DNA from: Bacillota bacterium
Lineage (GTDB): Bacteria > Bacillota > Clostridia > Christensenellales > UBA1242
DNA: 36,471 nt
NCBI GenBank assembly: GCA_009784185.1
Contig: WRCD01000008.1
Location: 1 to 36,471 of the forward strand
Direction: 5' to 3'
Made by a program: the position numbers and the translations under genes. Numbering within the stretch: the stretch's first letter is position 1; the number at the start of each line of letters is the position of its first letter. Under the pieces are notes generated by a model. It saw nothing but the letters and a program-made list of their open reading frames with translations. It made no database searches and was not told where the DNA came from. Shown piece by piece: positions 21,348 to 29,736 of the stretch.

Positions 21348-24300
21348 TTACGCTTCCGCGGTGGCTTTAATTGCGTCGGATAGTTTAACCGAAACTATTT
21401 TGCTTACGCCCTTTTCTTCCATGGTTACGCCGTACAGGCTGTCAGCCAGTTCCATAGTAGGTTTACGGTGAGTAATTACAATAAACTGCGTGTCTTCGGC
21501 AAACCTGCGCAGGTATTTAGCAAACCGCTCAACGTTAGCGTCATCCAGTGCCGCTTCAATTTCGTCAAGCAAGCAGAACGGCATTGGCCGCAGCTTTAGT
21601 ATTGCAAACAGAATTGCAATTGCGGTAAGCGCCTTTTCTCCACCGCTAAGCAGCGACAGGTTTTGCAGTTTTTTGCCGGGCGGCTCAGCTATAATATCTA
21701 TGCCTGCGCTTAGCACATCCTGACTGTCGGTGAGTACTAGCCTTGCGTTTCCGCCGCCAAACAGCTCTTTAAATGTACGGCTGAAGTTAGCATTAATCTT
21801 TTCAAACTCGGTTTCAAAGCGGGTTATCATTTCGCTGCTAAGTTCCGCAATAATTTTTTGAATATCCTGCTCTGCCTGAGTCAGGTCGGTTACCTGTGTA
21901 GACAGGTCATCATACCGCTCACCCATAATTTTAGAGTCTTCTATAGCGTTTACGTTAACATAACCGAGTTTGGATATTTCTTTCTTAAGTTCTACGGTAC
22001 GTTTGCTGCCGGCTGCCAAATCATACTCGTCTTTTCTATATGCCTTGGCGGATTCGTATGTAAGCTCGTATTCTTCCCATATTCTCTGCTGCATTGCTTC
22101 CATATTGCTGTCTATTTGACCAAGCTTAGCTTCTTCATGATAAAGCTTTTCCTGTGCGCGGCTCAGTTCCTGGCTGATTAAGACCCGCTCCTGCTCAATC
22201 TCGGCAAGTTTTTCCTGCAGCTTAAGCTTAGCCTGCTCGGCTTCTGTTACCTTGGTTTTTGTTGCCGCCAGTTTCTTCTGGTCTACAGCCACTGCGCTTT
22301 TGTCTACTTCGGTTTTACTCATAGCCAAAGCCGTTTCTATTGTTTTGGCCGCTTTAGCCAGCATACTGGTGTTTTCGTCTATAAGCGCGTTTAGCTCAGC
22401 TTCCTCCTGCAGGAGCCGTTCTATATCATTACCCACACTTGCCACATCTGTTTCAATGGTAGCAATCTGAATTTTGACCTCGGTAAGCTGGGCGTTGAGC
22501 TTTGTCTGGTCTGCCCGGGTTTTGTTTTCAAGCTGCTCAATCAACTTTCTTTGTGCTTCAACCTTCTGTGCTGCTGCAACCAGTGCCGGTCCGATGCCGG
22601 CAATTTCCCTCTCGCGTGACAGCAGATTGTTTATCTCGGTCTTTTTACTGCCGCCGGTAATGCTTCCCTGCGGGTTGATAACATCACCTTCAAGTGTTAC
22701 AATCCGGAATCCAAATCCGCTTTGTTTAGCAATATTGACCGCAACATCCATGTTTTCGGCAATTACAGTGTTGCCCAAAATACCACGTATAATTTTATCC
22801 AGGCGCTTGTCAAATTGTATGAGTTCGCTTGCAACACCAAAACAACCGCTTGTCTTCAGCAGGTGTTTAAATTTATCATCTATAAACCTTGGTTTTACAC
22901 TTGAAATAGGCAAGAAAGTTGCCCGGCCAAGATTATTCTGTTTCAGGTAGTTTACCAGCACCTTGGCATCCTCTTCATGTACCGTAACTACGTTTTGTAC
23001 GGCAGCGCCAAGGGCCATTTCAATAGCGGTTTCAAACTCCTTCGGCACACGGATAAGTTCCGCCACAACACCCACAATTTTGTTTTTAAGTGCCTGGTTT
23101 GTTGTGCTGTCCTTCAGCAGACGTTTAACGCTGCCCTGATAACCATCATATTCGGCCTGCATTTCATGCAAAAGCTTTTTTCTGCTTTCAAGAGCCGATT
23201 GCTCTGCTATTAAAGCAGCAAGGCGGTTTTGCGCCTCTGTAATTTTTTGCTGACTGGCGCCTGCCTCATCCTCACCGGCCGCCAGCCCAAACTTAACAGC
23301 CTCGGCCCTCAGTTTGCCGGCTTGCTGGTTTTGTTCTTTTACATATGCACGCTTCTCTTTTAAACTTGCGCAAACTTCAGTCAAATCCTGCTTGTTCTTA
23401 TCCAGCTCCTCTTTAGTGCGCTTGCTTTGCTCGTTTAAGTAATTCAGTTTTTCGGCAATAAGCTGGCTCTCGCCTGCCTGTTTTTCAATTCCCACCGAAA
23501 GCTCCAGTATCTCATCACGGAGCTCGTCAATCTGTCTGTCCAGGTTTTTAATGCCCGCCATACTCTCGTTGTTAGCCGCAACAGCTTTATCCATCTGCTT
23601 CTGCTTAAGGTCAACCTGCTCGGCATAGCCTTTTATGCGTTCATTTATCTGTTCTTTTGCAACATGAACGCCTTCAAACTGGTGCATATATGTGTTAACT
23701 TCCAGCAGCTTAAGCTCTTCTTTAAAATCTAAAAACACCCTGGCGGTTTCAGCCTGCTTGCGCAGCGGATTAAGCTGGCGTTCAATCTCGCCTACTATGT
23801 CTAACAGCCTGGTCAGATTTTCGTGCGTACGTTCAAGCTTTCGCTCAGCATCTACCTTACGTGCTTTAAACTTAGCAATACCTGCCGCTTCTTCAAAAAT
23901 ATTACGTCTGTTTTCGGGCTTGCTGGATATAATTTCCTCCACCTTGCCCTGCCCTATAATAGAGTACCCGTCACGGCCGATGCCGCTGTCGTGTAAAATA
24001 TCAACCACATCTTTAAGCCTGCATGGTGTGCGGTTTATGGCATATTCACTCTCGCCGCTTCTAAACAGCTTGCGCGAAATAACCACCTCGTCGTATTCAA
24101 TTTTAAAGATACGGTTACTGTTATCAAAAATAAGTGCAACCTCACAAAAACTAAGCCCTTTTCTGCGCTCGCTACCCTTAAAAATAACGTCCTGCATACT
24201 GGAGCCGCGTAAAAGTTTGCTGCTCTGCTCACCCAGAACCCAGCGGATGGCGTCTGCAACGTTACTTTTTCCGCAGCCGTTTGGGCCTACAATAGCAGTA

Positions 24301-24377
24301 ATGCCGTTGTCAAACGAAATATCAAGCCTGTCGGCAAACGATTTAAATCCTGAAACCTCTATTTTTTTGAAACTCAT
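21348..24377 (-). CDS. smc: chromosome segregation protein SMC
   Basis: 1009 residues. Walker A GPNGCGKSN (31-39), coiled-coil arm (~170-405), hinge (~411-580, with GSITGGS), second arm (~585-865), signature LSGGEKALTAIA (909-920) and Walker B FCLLDEIEAALDDANV (934-949). It compacts and segregates chromosomes with ScpA/B. It is ~175 residues shorter than B. subtilis SMC (~1186). Both arms are shortened, so the rod is shorter but the domain order is intact. ATG 24377 starts MSFKKIEVSGFKSFAD, typical. Upstream is rnc, 91 bases away. Confidence 0.96.
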   Translation of the reverse strand: MSFKKIEVSGFKSFADRLDISFDNGITAIVGPNGCGKSNVADAIRWVLGEQSSKLLRGSSMQDVIFKGSERRKGLSFCEVALIFDNSNRIFKIEYDEVVISRKLFRSGESEYAINRTPCRLKDVVDILHDSGIGRDGYSIIGQGKVEEIISSKPENRRNIFEEAAGIAKFKARKVDAERKLERTHENLTRLLDIVGEIERQLNPLRKQAETARVFLDFKEELKLLEVNTYMHQFEGVHVAKEQINERIKGYAEQVDLKQKQMDKAVAANNESMAGIKNLDRQIDELRDEILELSVGIEKQAGESQLIAEKLNYLNEQSKRTKEELDKNKQDLTEVCASLKEKRAYVKEQNQQAGKLRAEAVKFGLAAGEDEAGASQQKITEAQNRLAALIAEQSALESRKKLLHEMQAEYDGYQGSVKRLLKDSTTNQALKNKIVGVVAELIRVPKEFETAIEMALGAAVQNVVTVHEEDAKVLVNYLKQNNLGRATFLPISSVKPRFIDDKFKHLLKTSGCFGVASELIQFDKRLDKIIRGILGNTVIAENMDVAVNIAKQSGFGFRIVTLEGDVINPQGSITGGSKKTEINNLLSREREIAGIGPALVAAAQKVEAQRKLIEQLENKTRADQTKLNAQLTEVKIQIATIETDVASVGNDIERLLQEEAELNALIDENTSMLAKAAKTIETALAMSKTEVDKSAVAVDQKKLAATKTKVTEAEQAKLKLQEKLAEIEQERVLISQELSRAQEKLYHEEAKLGQIDSNMEAMQQRIWEEYELTYESAKAYRKDEYDLAAGSKRTVELKKEISKLGYVNVNAIEDSKIMGERYDDLSTQVTDLTQAEQDIQKIIAELSSEMITRFETEFEKINANFSRTFKELFGGGNARLVLTDSQDVLSAGIDIIAEPPGKKLQNLSLLSGGEKALTAIAILFAILKLRPMPFCLLDEIEAALDDANVERFAKYLRRFAEDTQFIVITHRKPTMELADSLYGVTMEEKGVSKIVSVKLSDAIKATAEA

Positions 24378-24468
24378 TAGAAAAATCCTTTTTCAAATAT
24401 AAATTATTGGTCGCTGCGCTCCAGGTAATTTAATTAAAATCCTTAATTTATATTTTATAATTTATATC

Positions 24469-25161
24469 TTATAATTTTTTAAAATATCCCCTTGCTGCTT
24501 CTTGTTCTGCCGTGCGTTTATTGCTGCCCGCTGCCGTTGCTGCTTCTGTGCCGTTTATCATCAGTTTTGAAACAAATTGCGGCTCATGTGCTGACCCTTG
24601 TTTTTTGGTGGTTTTATACACAATTTTTACATTGCCCTTTTGCTGCAGCTTTTCCTGTAGTTGGGTTTTGTAATCCGTGCTGTCCTGTAAGTAATGTTTC
24701 ACTTTCTTATCGGCCAGATGCAATGTGGTAAGCACAAATTTTCTTGCTGCCTCCAACCCGGAATCCAGATAAATTGCCGCAACAATGCTTTCGTATAAGT
24801 CTGCTTTTACGCTGGGCTTTTCGTGAAGCCCCTGCCCCAAACTACCCTTGTTAACTATTAAAAACTTACTTACTCCCAGCGCATCAATTGCTTTACTAAG
24901 TGCCGCTTCAGATACAAATTGGCTTTTAATTCTCGTCAGTTCGCCTTCGTTTAATGCCGAATGTTTGTAAATATAATCACTTACAATAAGCCCAAGCACG
25001 CTGTCACCCAAAAACTCCATACGCTGATTGCTTGCGGTTTTATATACGTTTGCGTACGCGGCATGAGTAAATGCCGTTTGCAGAATGGCGGACTTTTTAA
25101 ACTGTACCCCCAGTAAACGGCTGATTTCGGCTATATCAAATGTGTCCGGACTTTTTTTCAA
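24469..25161 (-). CDS. rnc: ribonuclease III
   Basis: 230 residues. The RNase III domain has NQRMEFLGDSVLGL (E49, D53) and KADLYESIVAAIYLD (D121, E124), followed by a double-stranded-RNA-binding domain (TQLQEKLQQKGN...KRTAEQEAARGYFKKL). It processes rRNA and other dsRNA. The start is TTG 25161, overlapping the plsX stop (TTGA) with GAGG upstream. acpP, often found between plsX and rnc, is absent. Confidence 0.95.
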   Translation of the reverse strand: MKKSPDTFDIAEISRLLGVQFKKSAILQTAFTHAAYANVYKTASNQRMEFLGDSVLGLIVSDYIYKHSALNEGELTRIKSQFVSEAALSKAIDALGVSKFLIVNKGSLGQGLHEKPSVKADLYESIVAAIYLDSGLEAARKFVLTTLHLADKKVKHYLQDSTDYKTQLQEKLQQKGNVKIVYKTTKKQGSAHEPQFVSKLMINGTEAATAAGSNKRTAEQEAARGYFKKL

Positions 25162-26156
25162 TTTAATCCTCGCTCAAAATTTTCCAGAAGCTTACTGTTT
25201 TCCATTTTAATAAGGTTATCAATTGCGGCCGCAACCGATTTTGCGGTACAACTGCCATGTGTTTTGAGCACATACTTTTTTACGCCCAAAAACGGCGAGT
25301 ATCCAAACGCTTCACGGTCCATGCTGGCCCTTATAGCCTTAAAAGCCTTACCCATAAACAATTTATATCCTATTTTGGCCATAAAACTTGCCTTAATTTC
25401 GCGCTTCATAATACGCATAAAGCTCATTACCGAGCCTTCAACACCTTTTAGCAATACATTGCCCGCAAAGCCGTCGGTTACAACCACATCAAACTCGCCC
25501 GACAGCGTATCATACGCCTCCATGTTGCCTACAAAGTTTATATTGCTCTGTTTTTTTAACAGCTGATATGTTGCCTTAACCAATTCGTTGCCTTTGGCCT
25601 CTTCTGTGCCGACATTAAGCAGTGCCACACGCGGGGACTCAATTCCATAAAGTTTTTTCATGTACTCGCTGCCCATTATTGCGCTTTGAAGCAGTACATC
25701 GGGCGTACTGTCCATATTAGCACCGCAATCCAGAAGCAGCACCCAGCCCTTTTTTACAGTGGGCATAACCGGCGCCAACACAGGCCTGGATATACCTTTA
25801 AGCCTGCCCAGCTTTAAAAACGCGCCGGTTAAAATTGCGCCCGTACTGCCGGCACTTATAAGCCCAACACAATTTTCGTTCTGTTTCAGATAATCCAATG
25901 CAACAACCATACTGCTGTCTTTCCGGGTACGGATAGCTTCTACCGGAGCCTCGTTGCAGGATATAACGGTTTCGGCAGGAATTATTGTTGTTCTGCCCGC
26001 GGGAATCTTTTCGGCGGCAATAATTGCTTCAAGCTCGGCTTGCCTGCCCGCCAGAACTATATGCAGGTCATTATGGTTTTTTAGTGCCGTTGCGGCACCC
26101 TTAATAATTTCGGCGGGGCCTAAGTCTCCGCCGTGTGCGTCTAAAATTATATTCAA
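25158..26156 (-). CDS. plsX: phosphate acyltransferase PlsX
   Basis: 332 residues. It makes acyl-phosphate from acyl-ACP for phospholipid synthesis. Typical features: NIILDAHGGDLGPAEIIKGA, ISAGSTGAILTGAFLKLGRLKGISRP, LLDCGANMDSTPDVLLQSA, LLNVGTEEAKGNELVKATYQLL, and VVTDGFAGNVLLKGVEG. The start is TTG 26156 with AAGGAG upstream. A -10-like TATACT at 26198-26193, after the rpmF terminator, suggests its own promoter. Confidence 0.95.
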   Translation of the reverse strand: MNIILDAHGGDLGPAEIIKGAATALKNHNDLHIVLAGRQAELEAIIAAEKIPAGRTTIIPAETVISCNEAPVEAIRTRKDSSMVVALDYLKQNENCVGLISAGSTGAILTGAFLKLGRLKGISRPVLAPVMPTVKKGWVLLLDCGANMDSTPDVLLQSAIMGSEYMKKLYGIESPRVALLNVGTEEAKGNELVKATYQLLKKQSNINFVGNMEAYDTLSGEFDVVVTDGFAGNVLLKGVEGSVMSFMRIMKREIKASFMAKIGYKLFMGKAFKAIRASMDREAFGYSPFLGVKKYVLKTHGSCTAKSVAAAIDNLIKMENSKLLENFERGLN

Positions 26157-26224
26157 AATTTTCTCCTTGAATTGTAAAATAAATAACAGTTAAGTATAGC
26201 ATAAACGGATTGAGGTAACCAAAC

Positions 26225-26250
26225 AAAAACCACGGTTTCCCGTGGTTTTT
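26225..26250 (-). terminator. terminator between rpmF and plsX
   Basis: AAAAACCACGG-GAAA-CCGTGGTTTTT on the minus strand, directly after the rpmF stop. It is symmetrical, so it may act on both strands. Confidence 0.8.
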
Positions 26251-26251
26251 G

Positions 26252-26452
26252 TTATTTGTTTTCAGTTTTCTTTTCTTTCTCCAAAACAAGCTTCTCTGCT
26301 CCGTCGTAATAACCGCACTTTTTACATACTCTGTGATTCAGCTTCGGTTCGTGACAATGCGGACACTCCGCAATGCTCGGCGCAGAAATCTTCCAATTTG
26401 CATAACGGGAATGCTTTCTTGCTTTGGAGGTGCGTGATTTAGGAACTGCCAT
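26252..26452 (-). CDS. rpmF: 50S ribosomal protein L32
   Basis: 66 residues starting MAVPKSRTSKARKHSRYANW. The zinc ribbon keeps all four Cys (CPHC...CKKC), i.e. the Zn-binding form. ATG 26452 lies after GGAGGGGG. Longer upstream frames run into the promoter and repeat and are rejected. yceD, the usual upstream partner, is absent. Confidence 0.93.
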   Translation of the reverse strand: MAVPKSRTSKARKHSRYANWKISAPSIAECPHCHEPKLNHRVCKKCGYYDGAEKLVLEKEKKTENK

Positions 26453-26500
26453 AGCCCTATCCCCCTCCATAATATATTGTAACAACTGATTACAAGAGCC

Positions 26501-26529
26501 ATTATAACGCACCTTTCGGCAATTGTCAA
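26501..26529 (-). promoter_or_regulatory. rpmF promoter
   Basis: On the minus strand TTGACA (26529-26524), 17-bp spacer, TATAAT (26506-26501): a perfect consensus. Confidence 0.9.
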
Positions 26530-26548
26530 GGAAGTTGGAAAGAAATTG

Positions 26549-26578
26549 TTGGAAAATTTGACTGAGGTGTAGTATAAT
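26549..26578 (+). promoter_or_regulatory. candidate tmcAL promoter
   Basis: TTGGAA (26549-26554), 18-bp spacer, TATAAT (26573-26578). Transcription from here would place the whole repeat at 26592 in the tmcAL leader as a long hairpin. Confidence 0.55.
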
Positions 26579-26591
26579 GAACGAAGTAAAA

Positions 26592-26709
26592 AATTCCCCT
26601 CTATAAGAGGGGTGGATGCCGAAGGCAGACGGGGTGTGGCTAGGCCCAAAGTTTATAAGCAACCACACCCCGCCTCGCAAGCTCGGCACCCCTCTTATAG
26701 AGGGGAATT
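26592..26709. repeat. full-length palindromic repeat family A
   Basis: AATTCCCCTCTATAAGAGGGG at the left and CCCCTCTTATAGAGGGGAATT at the right, with internal GATGCCGAAGGCAGACGGGG and a GGGTGTGG.../...CCACACCC echo. It ends 4 bases before the tmcAL ribosome-binding site. Confidence 0.88.
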
Positions 26710-26727
26710 TTGCAAGGAGATTATCCC

Positions 26728-27990
26728 ATGAAACTATGCGCTGTAATAGCCGAATTTAATCCTCTGCACAACGGTCACAAGTATATTTTACAGCAGGCAC
26801 GCTCACAATCGGGTGCCGATGCCGTTTTGGTTGTGCTTGGCGGCAATTTTAGTCAACGCGGCGAGCCAAGCATTGTAAATAAAACCGTGCGAGCCAGAAT
26901 GGCTCTCTCTTGCGGCGCGGATATTGTTGTGGAGCTCCCCACGTACGGAGCGGTACTCAGCGCACAGGATTTTGCATATGAATCGGTTAAAATAGCCGGT
27001 AGTTTCAGCTCGGTTACGCACTTAATGTTTGGCAGCGAATCCGGTGATATTGTAAGCATATCCGAGCTGGCCGAGTTTTTAACGCATGAGCCGGATTACT
27101 TCAAGGCCGAAATCAGCGCAAGCCTGGCCTCGGGCAATTCTTTGCCGGTAAGCAAAAGCAAAGCACTGAGCGTAATAATATCCGACAGATACAAAAGTTT
27201 TACTAATCCCAAGATTGCGAGTGAACTCCTAAACAAGCCAAACAATATTTTAGGCGTGGAATATGTTAAGGCACTGCTAAAACTAAAAAGCAAAATTGTT
27301 CCGCTGACAAGCAAGCGCATGAGCAACGAGCTAAAACCCGCCGGCAACCCGCTCTTAGACTACACCAGCGGCAGCGCAATCAGACAGATGATATACGAGA
27401 ACAGAAGCAACACCAAGCTGCGCAACTATATGCCGAGAGAAAGTTTCATGATGCTGAAGCAGGAAATAGAAAAAAGCTGCATTCCCGACCTAAATATATT
27501 CAGCAATGCAGCCATGGCTGCCCTGCGCACAAAATCGGCAGGCGAGTTAGCGCCCGTTTATGACATGGCCGAAGGCCTCAACAATAAACTGGTATCCACG
27601 GCATTAGAAACAAACTCCTTGCCCGCTTTAATTAACAAAATAACCAGCAAGCGGTATACAAGCGCACGAATCCAGCGGTTAGCACTCTGCAGTTTGCTTG
27701 GTATTAAGCAAGAAAGTGTAAATGCGTTAAGAAAGCAAAACACTCCTGCATTTGTTAAGGTGCTGGCAGTAAAAGATAATCCGAAGCTCTTAGCCAGCCT
27801 TAACTGCTCCTGCCCGCTGCTGCTGCGCCAGAATGACTATACCGGCCTTACCAACCCATTAAGCCGGGAACTAATACGCGCCGAAACCGCCGCCACAGGG
27901 ATATACGGACTGCTGTACAACTTTAATGATGAACAGCTGGAAAAATACTTGCAAGCAAACGGATTCAGAGCAAAAACAATATTTGTGTAA
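26728..27990 (+). CDS. tmcAL: tRNA-Met cytidine acetate ligase TmcAL (YlbM)
   Basis: 420 residues. The nucleotidyltransferase-like fold is seen in MKLCAVIAEFNPLHNGHKYILQQAR (HNGH motif) and VVLGGNFSQRGEPSIVNKTVRARMAL. It uses ATP and acetate to form N4-acetylcytidine at the wobble position of elongator tRNA-Met. ATG 26728 has AAGGAG 8 bases upstream. It is next to rpmF and near ylbJ, the conserved Firmicutes neighbourhood. Confidence 0.93.
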   Translation: MKLCAVIAEFNPLHNGHKYILQQARSQSGADAVLVVLGGNFSQRGEPSIVNKTVRARMALSCGADIVVELPTYGAVLSAQDFAYESVKIAGSFSSVTHLMFGSESGDIVSISELAEFLTHEPDYFKAEISASLASGNSLPVSKSKALSVIISDRYKSFTNPKIASELLNKPNNILGVEYVKALLKLKSKIVPLTSKRMSNELKPAGNPLLDYTSGSAIRQMIYENRSNTKLRNYMPRESFMMLKQEIEKSCIPDLNIFSNAAMAALRTKSAGELAPVYDMAEGLNNKLVSTALETNSLPALINKITSKRYTSARIQRLALCSLLGIKQESVNALRKQNTPAFVKVLAVKDNPKLLASLNCSCPLLLRQNDYTGLTNPLSRELIRAETAATGIYGLLYNFNDEQLEKYLQANGFRAKTIFV

Positions 27991-28009
27991 AAAAAACTTG
28001 CCCGAGCAA

Positions 28010-28080
28010 AATTCCCCTTTTATGAAGGGGTGGCTGTGCGAAGCACAGACGGGGTAGCCGACACCGTAGGTGGCGCAAAA
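28010..28080. repeat. palindromic repeat family A, left-half type
   Basis: AATTCCCCTTTTATGAAGGGG, TGTGCGAAGCACA, GACGGGGTAGCCG and a final CGCAAAAAA that merges with the following terminator. Confidence 0.8.
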
Positions 28081-28103
28081 AACCAGCCTAAGCTGGTTTT
28101 TTG
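28076..28103. terminator. bidirectional terminator, copy 1
   Basis: CAAAAAACCAGC-CTAA-GCTGGTTTTTTG, a 12-bp stem with T runs on both strands. It serves the convergent tmcAL and antirepressor genes. The same hairpin recurs at 28971 and 29704. Confidence 0.9.
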
Positions 28104-28104
28104 T

Positions 28105-28917
28105 TTATTCTATAAGTTGAGAATTTTTACCAGTTATGGCAGGTCGCTTAGTTTGCTGCTCCAACGCATCTTTTGCGCCGCGTGCAATAACTCCGCCACG
28201 CTTTGCCACTTCCTTGCTTTTATTAAATGTTTTAGGATTTTCAACCAAACTTATTTCTTTGGTCGCCTGTTCGGCCAGCAGATTTAATACAAGCTCCAGG
28301 TTTGTCATATTGTCACGCAGATTTTCCTTGCTTAAACCTTTAAAGTCTTTATATTGCCTTGTGGACATATCTGTCCAGGCTTTAGTCATTTCATCGGTTA
28401 ATATTGCGTATTCTACCCCTTCTTTAACTCCCGACCGCTTCCATTCGTCTGTAAGTTCTTTTCGCATTTCAATTGTTTTTAACCGCTGGTTTATCCAATC
28501 TTCGCTATAGCCTTTCTTACGGTAAAAGTTTAGTGCCCGCTGAATTGCTTTTTCCGGGTCGTAAATTTCGTCTATCCTGTCATTGCCTACTTCAGCCAGC
28601 CAAAGTTTAAAAGGCTCTGCCCGTGGCGAAGGGATTGACTGGATAAGCCGCAAAAGGCCTTTAGCGTCAAAAGTGTCCGTATCATACATTTTACCGTCGT
28701 GCGGAGATTTCATTTTCAGTTGGTAACAAAATGATACCAACTGACTACCCTCGTCTTTCAGGCGCATTTTTAGCACTTTCCAATATTTTCTGGCATCGTC
28801 ATAATCTTTTTCTGTTAAGATTCCTACCACATCCACCACGCTAAAGTACCATTCTTCTTTAGCACTATCCCAATGCGTGCGGATTTTTTTATCATTAAAT
28901 AGTTTTATGTTGTTCAT
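28105..28917 (-). CDS. BRO/antirepressor-type phage protein
   Basis: 270 residues. The N-terminal Bro-N-like domain has EEWYFSVVDVVGILTE, RKYWKVLKMRL, SQLVSFCYQLKMKSPHDGKMYDTDTFDAKGLLRLIQSIPSPRAEPFKLWLAEVG. It continues with RALNFYRKKGYSEDWINQRLKTIEMRKELTDEWKRSGVKEG...AILTDEM, seen in prophage antirepressors and DinD-like proteins. Such proteins act in DNA-damage or repressor-linked regulation; the exact role is unknown. ATG 28917 has GAGG upstream, and a possible promoter TTGCCT-17-TACAAT lies just before. A short degenerate copy of its start region is at 29663-29703. Confidence 0.82.
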   Translation of the reverse strand: MNNIKLFNDKKIRTHWDSAKEEWYFSVVDVVGILTEKDYDDARKYWKVLKMRLKDEGSQLVSFCYQLKMKSPHDGKMYDTDTFDAKGLLRLIQSIPSPRAEPFKLWLAEVGNDRIDEIYDPEKAIQRALNFYRKKGYSEDWINQRLKTIEMRKELTDEWKRSGVKEGVEYAILTDEMTKAWTDMSTRQYKDFKGLSKENLRDNMTNLELVLNLLAEQATKEISLVENPKTFNKSKEVAKRGGVIARGAKDALEQQTKRPAITGKNSQLIE

Positions 28918-28970
28918 TTTGCTTTTACCTCTACGAACAATTGTACCATAAGCTTAATGTAAAGGCAAGC

Positions 28971-28996
28971 AAAAACCAGCCTAAGCTGGTTTTTTG
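28971..28996 (-). terminator. terminator after the lipoprotein gene, copy 2
   Basis: The same CCAGC-CTAA-GCTGG hairpin as at 28076, preceded by GCAAGC as in copy 3. Confidence 0.9.
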
Positions 28997-29028
28997 TTTA
29001 TCTCCGGCCGTATTCAGTTTCTGAAACC

Positions 29029-29580
29029 TTAAGCTCCAGAAACAACACCTGGAATTAAAACAATACAAAATTCACCGTAGTCATGATAAGAGTGAGGGTG
29101 GGCTATGTCGTAACCGAAAGTTTTGTGTCTTGCCTTGTCATTGCCAAACCAAACAACAATATATTCGGATGTTTTTGCCGGGTTCTCCCACTTATATTGA
29201 GCAACTTCATAATCTATTTCTTCATGTATCCATGTCGTATTCGATGTTTTGCTGCCTGTTGTTCCCATAATAGTATTCACTTGTGCCAAAGTCATATTTG
29301 CATTGATAGCCAAAAACTTGTTCAAAAAGCCTATTGTTACATTAGCAGTGTCCAGTTGCCCCTGTACATTATTTTTATCCTGCTCCAACTGACTTTTTTG
29401 CTGCTCCAGTTGACTTTTTTCTTGCTCCAGTTGACTCTTTTGCTGTTCCAGTTGACTCTTTTCTTGCTCCAATTGTGTAATTTGACTCTGCAGTTCGTTG
29501 TTATCATTGGTACACCCCACAAATGTAAACACCGGAATAACAAACATTACCGCCAACAATACAAAAAATACTTTTTTCAT
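29029..29580 (-). CDS. lipoprotein with heptad coiled coil and BamE-like domain
   Basis: 183 residues. The signal peptide MKKVFFVLLAVMFVIPVFTFVGC ends in a lipobox with Cys23. Five near-perfect heptads SQLEQ(E/Q)K form a coiled coil (~36-70). The C-terminal part has NMTLAQVNTIMGTTGSK and YKWENPAKTSEYIVVWFGNDK, like small SmpA/BamE-fold lipoproteins. It is expected to be anchored to the outer face of the membrane, with the coil as a stalk. ATG 29580 has AAGGAG upstream. Expression is from a G-tract promoter (29613-29642), so it may be phase variable; the 21-bp DNA repeats could also vary stalk length. Confidence 0.85.
   Translation of the reverse strand: MKKVFFVLLAVMFVIPVFTFVGCTNDNNELQSQITQLEQEKSQLEQQKSQLEQEKSQLEQQKSQLEQDKNNVQGQLDTANVTIGFLNKFLAINANMTLAQVNTIMGTTGSKTSNTTWIHEEIDYEVAQYKWENPAKTSEYIVVWFGNDKARHKTFGYDIAHPHSYHDYGEFCIVLIPGVVSGA
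29376..29477 (-). repeat. 21-bp tandem repeats in the lipoprotein gene
   Basis: About five copies of a 21-bp unit encoding SQLEQ(E/Q)K. Units differ by a few bases, alternating GAA and CAG at the variable codon. Unit gain or loss would keep the frame. Confidence 0.8.
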
Positions 29581-29612
29581 TTTTTTACTCCTTAATTTTC
29601 TTTTACTATAAC

Positions 29613-29642
29613 AGTATAGCCCCCCCCCTACGCATTTGTCAA
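29613..29642 (-). promoter_or_regulatory. G-tract promoter, copy 2 (lipoprotein)
   Basis: Minus strand: TTGACA (29642-29637), AATGCGTA, nine G, C, then TATACT (29618-29613); spacer 18 bp. The 14 bases from the -35 to the tract are identical to copy 3. The ribosome-binding site is about 20 bases past the -10. Confidence 0.75.
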
Positions 29643-29662
29643 GAGATAAAGGCGAAATAATT

Positions 29663-29703
29663 TTAAAAGTTTTATGTTGCTCATTTGTGTTACCTCTGCA
29701 AGC
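29663..29703 (-). pseudogene. remnant of a second antirepressor gene start
   Basis: On the minus strand GCTTGC-AGAGGTAACACAA-ATGAGCAACATAAAACT closely matches the leader and first codons of the 28917 gene. The ~30-bp promoter segment and the rest of the gene are missing. It marks a past duplication followed by deletion. Confidence 0.6.
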
Positions 29704-29728
29704 AAAAACCAGCCTAAGCTGGTTTTTT
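29704..29728 (-). terminator. terminator after the 29737 gene, copy 3
   Basis: The same CCAGC-CTAA-GCTGG hairpin, 8 bases after the stop codon. Confidence 0.9.
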
Positions 29729-29736
29729 GTTAGATA

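Noticed and set aside
24378..24468. Possible regulatory site between rnc and smc
   Set aside because: Only an A/T-rich stretch and a short GGTCGCTGCGCTCC sequence related to the GGAGCGTAAGCGAC repeat near 32700; nothing with clear function.
28076..29728. Integron-like cassette array with attC sites
   Set aside because: The repeated palindromes are 24-base perfect hairpins with T runs, too short and too regular for attC, and no integron integrase is present.
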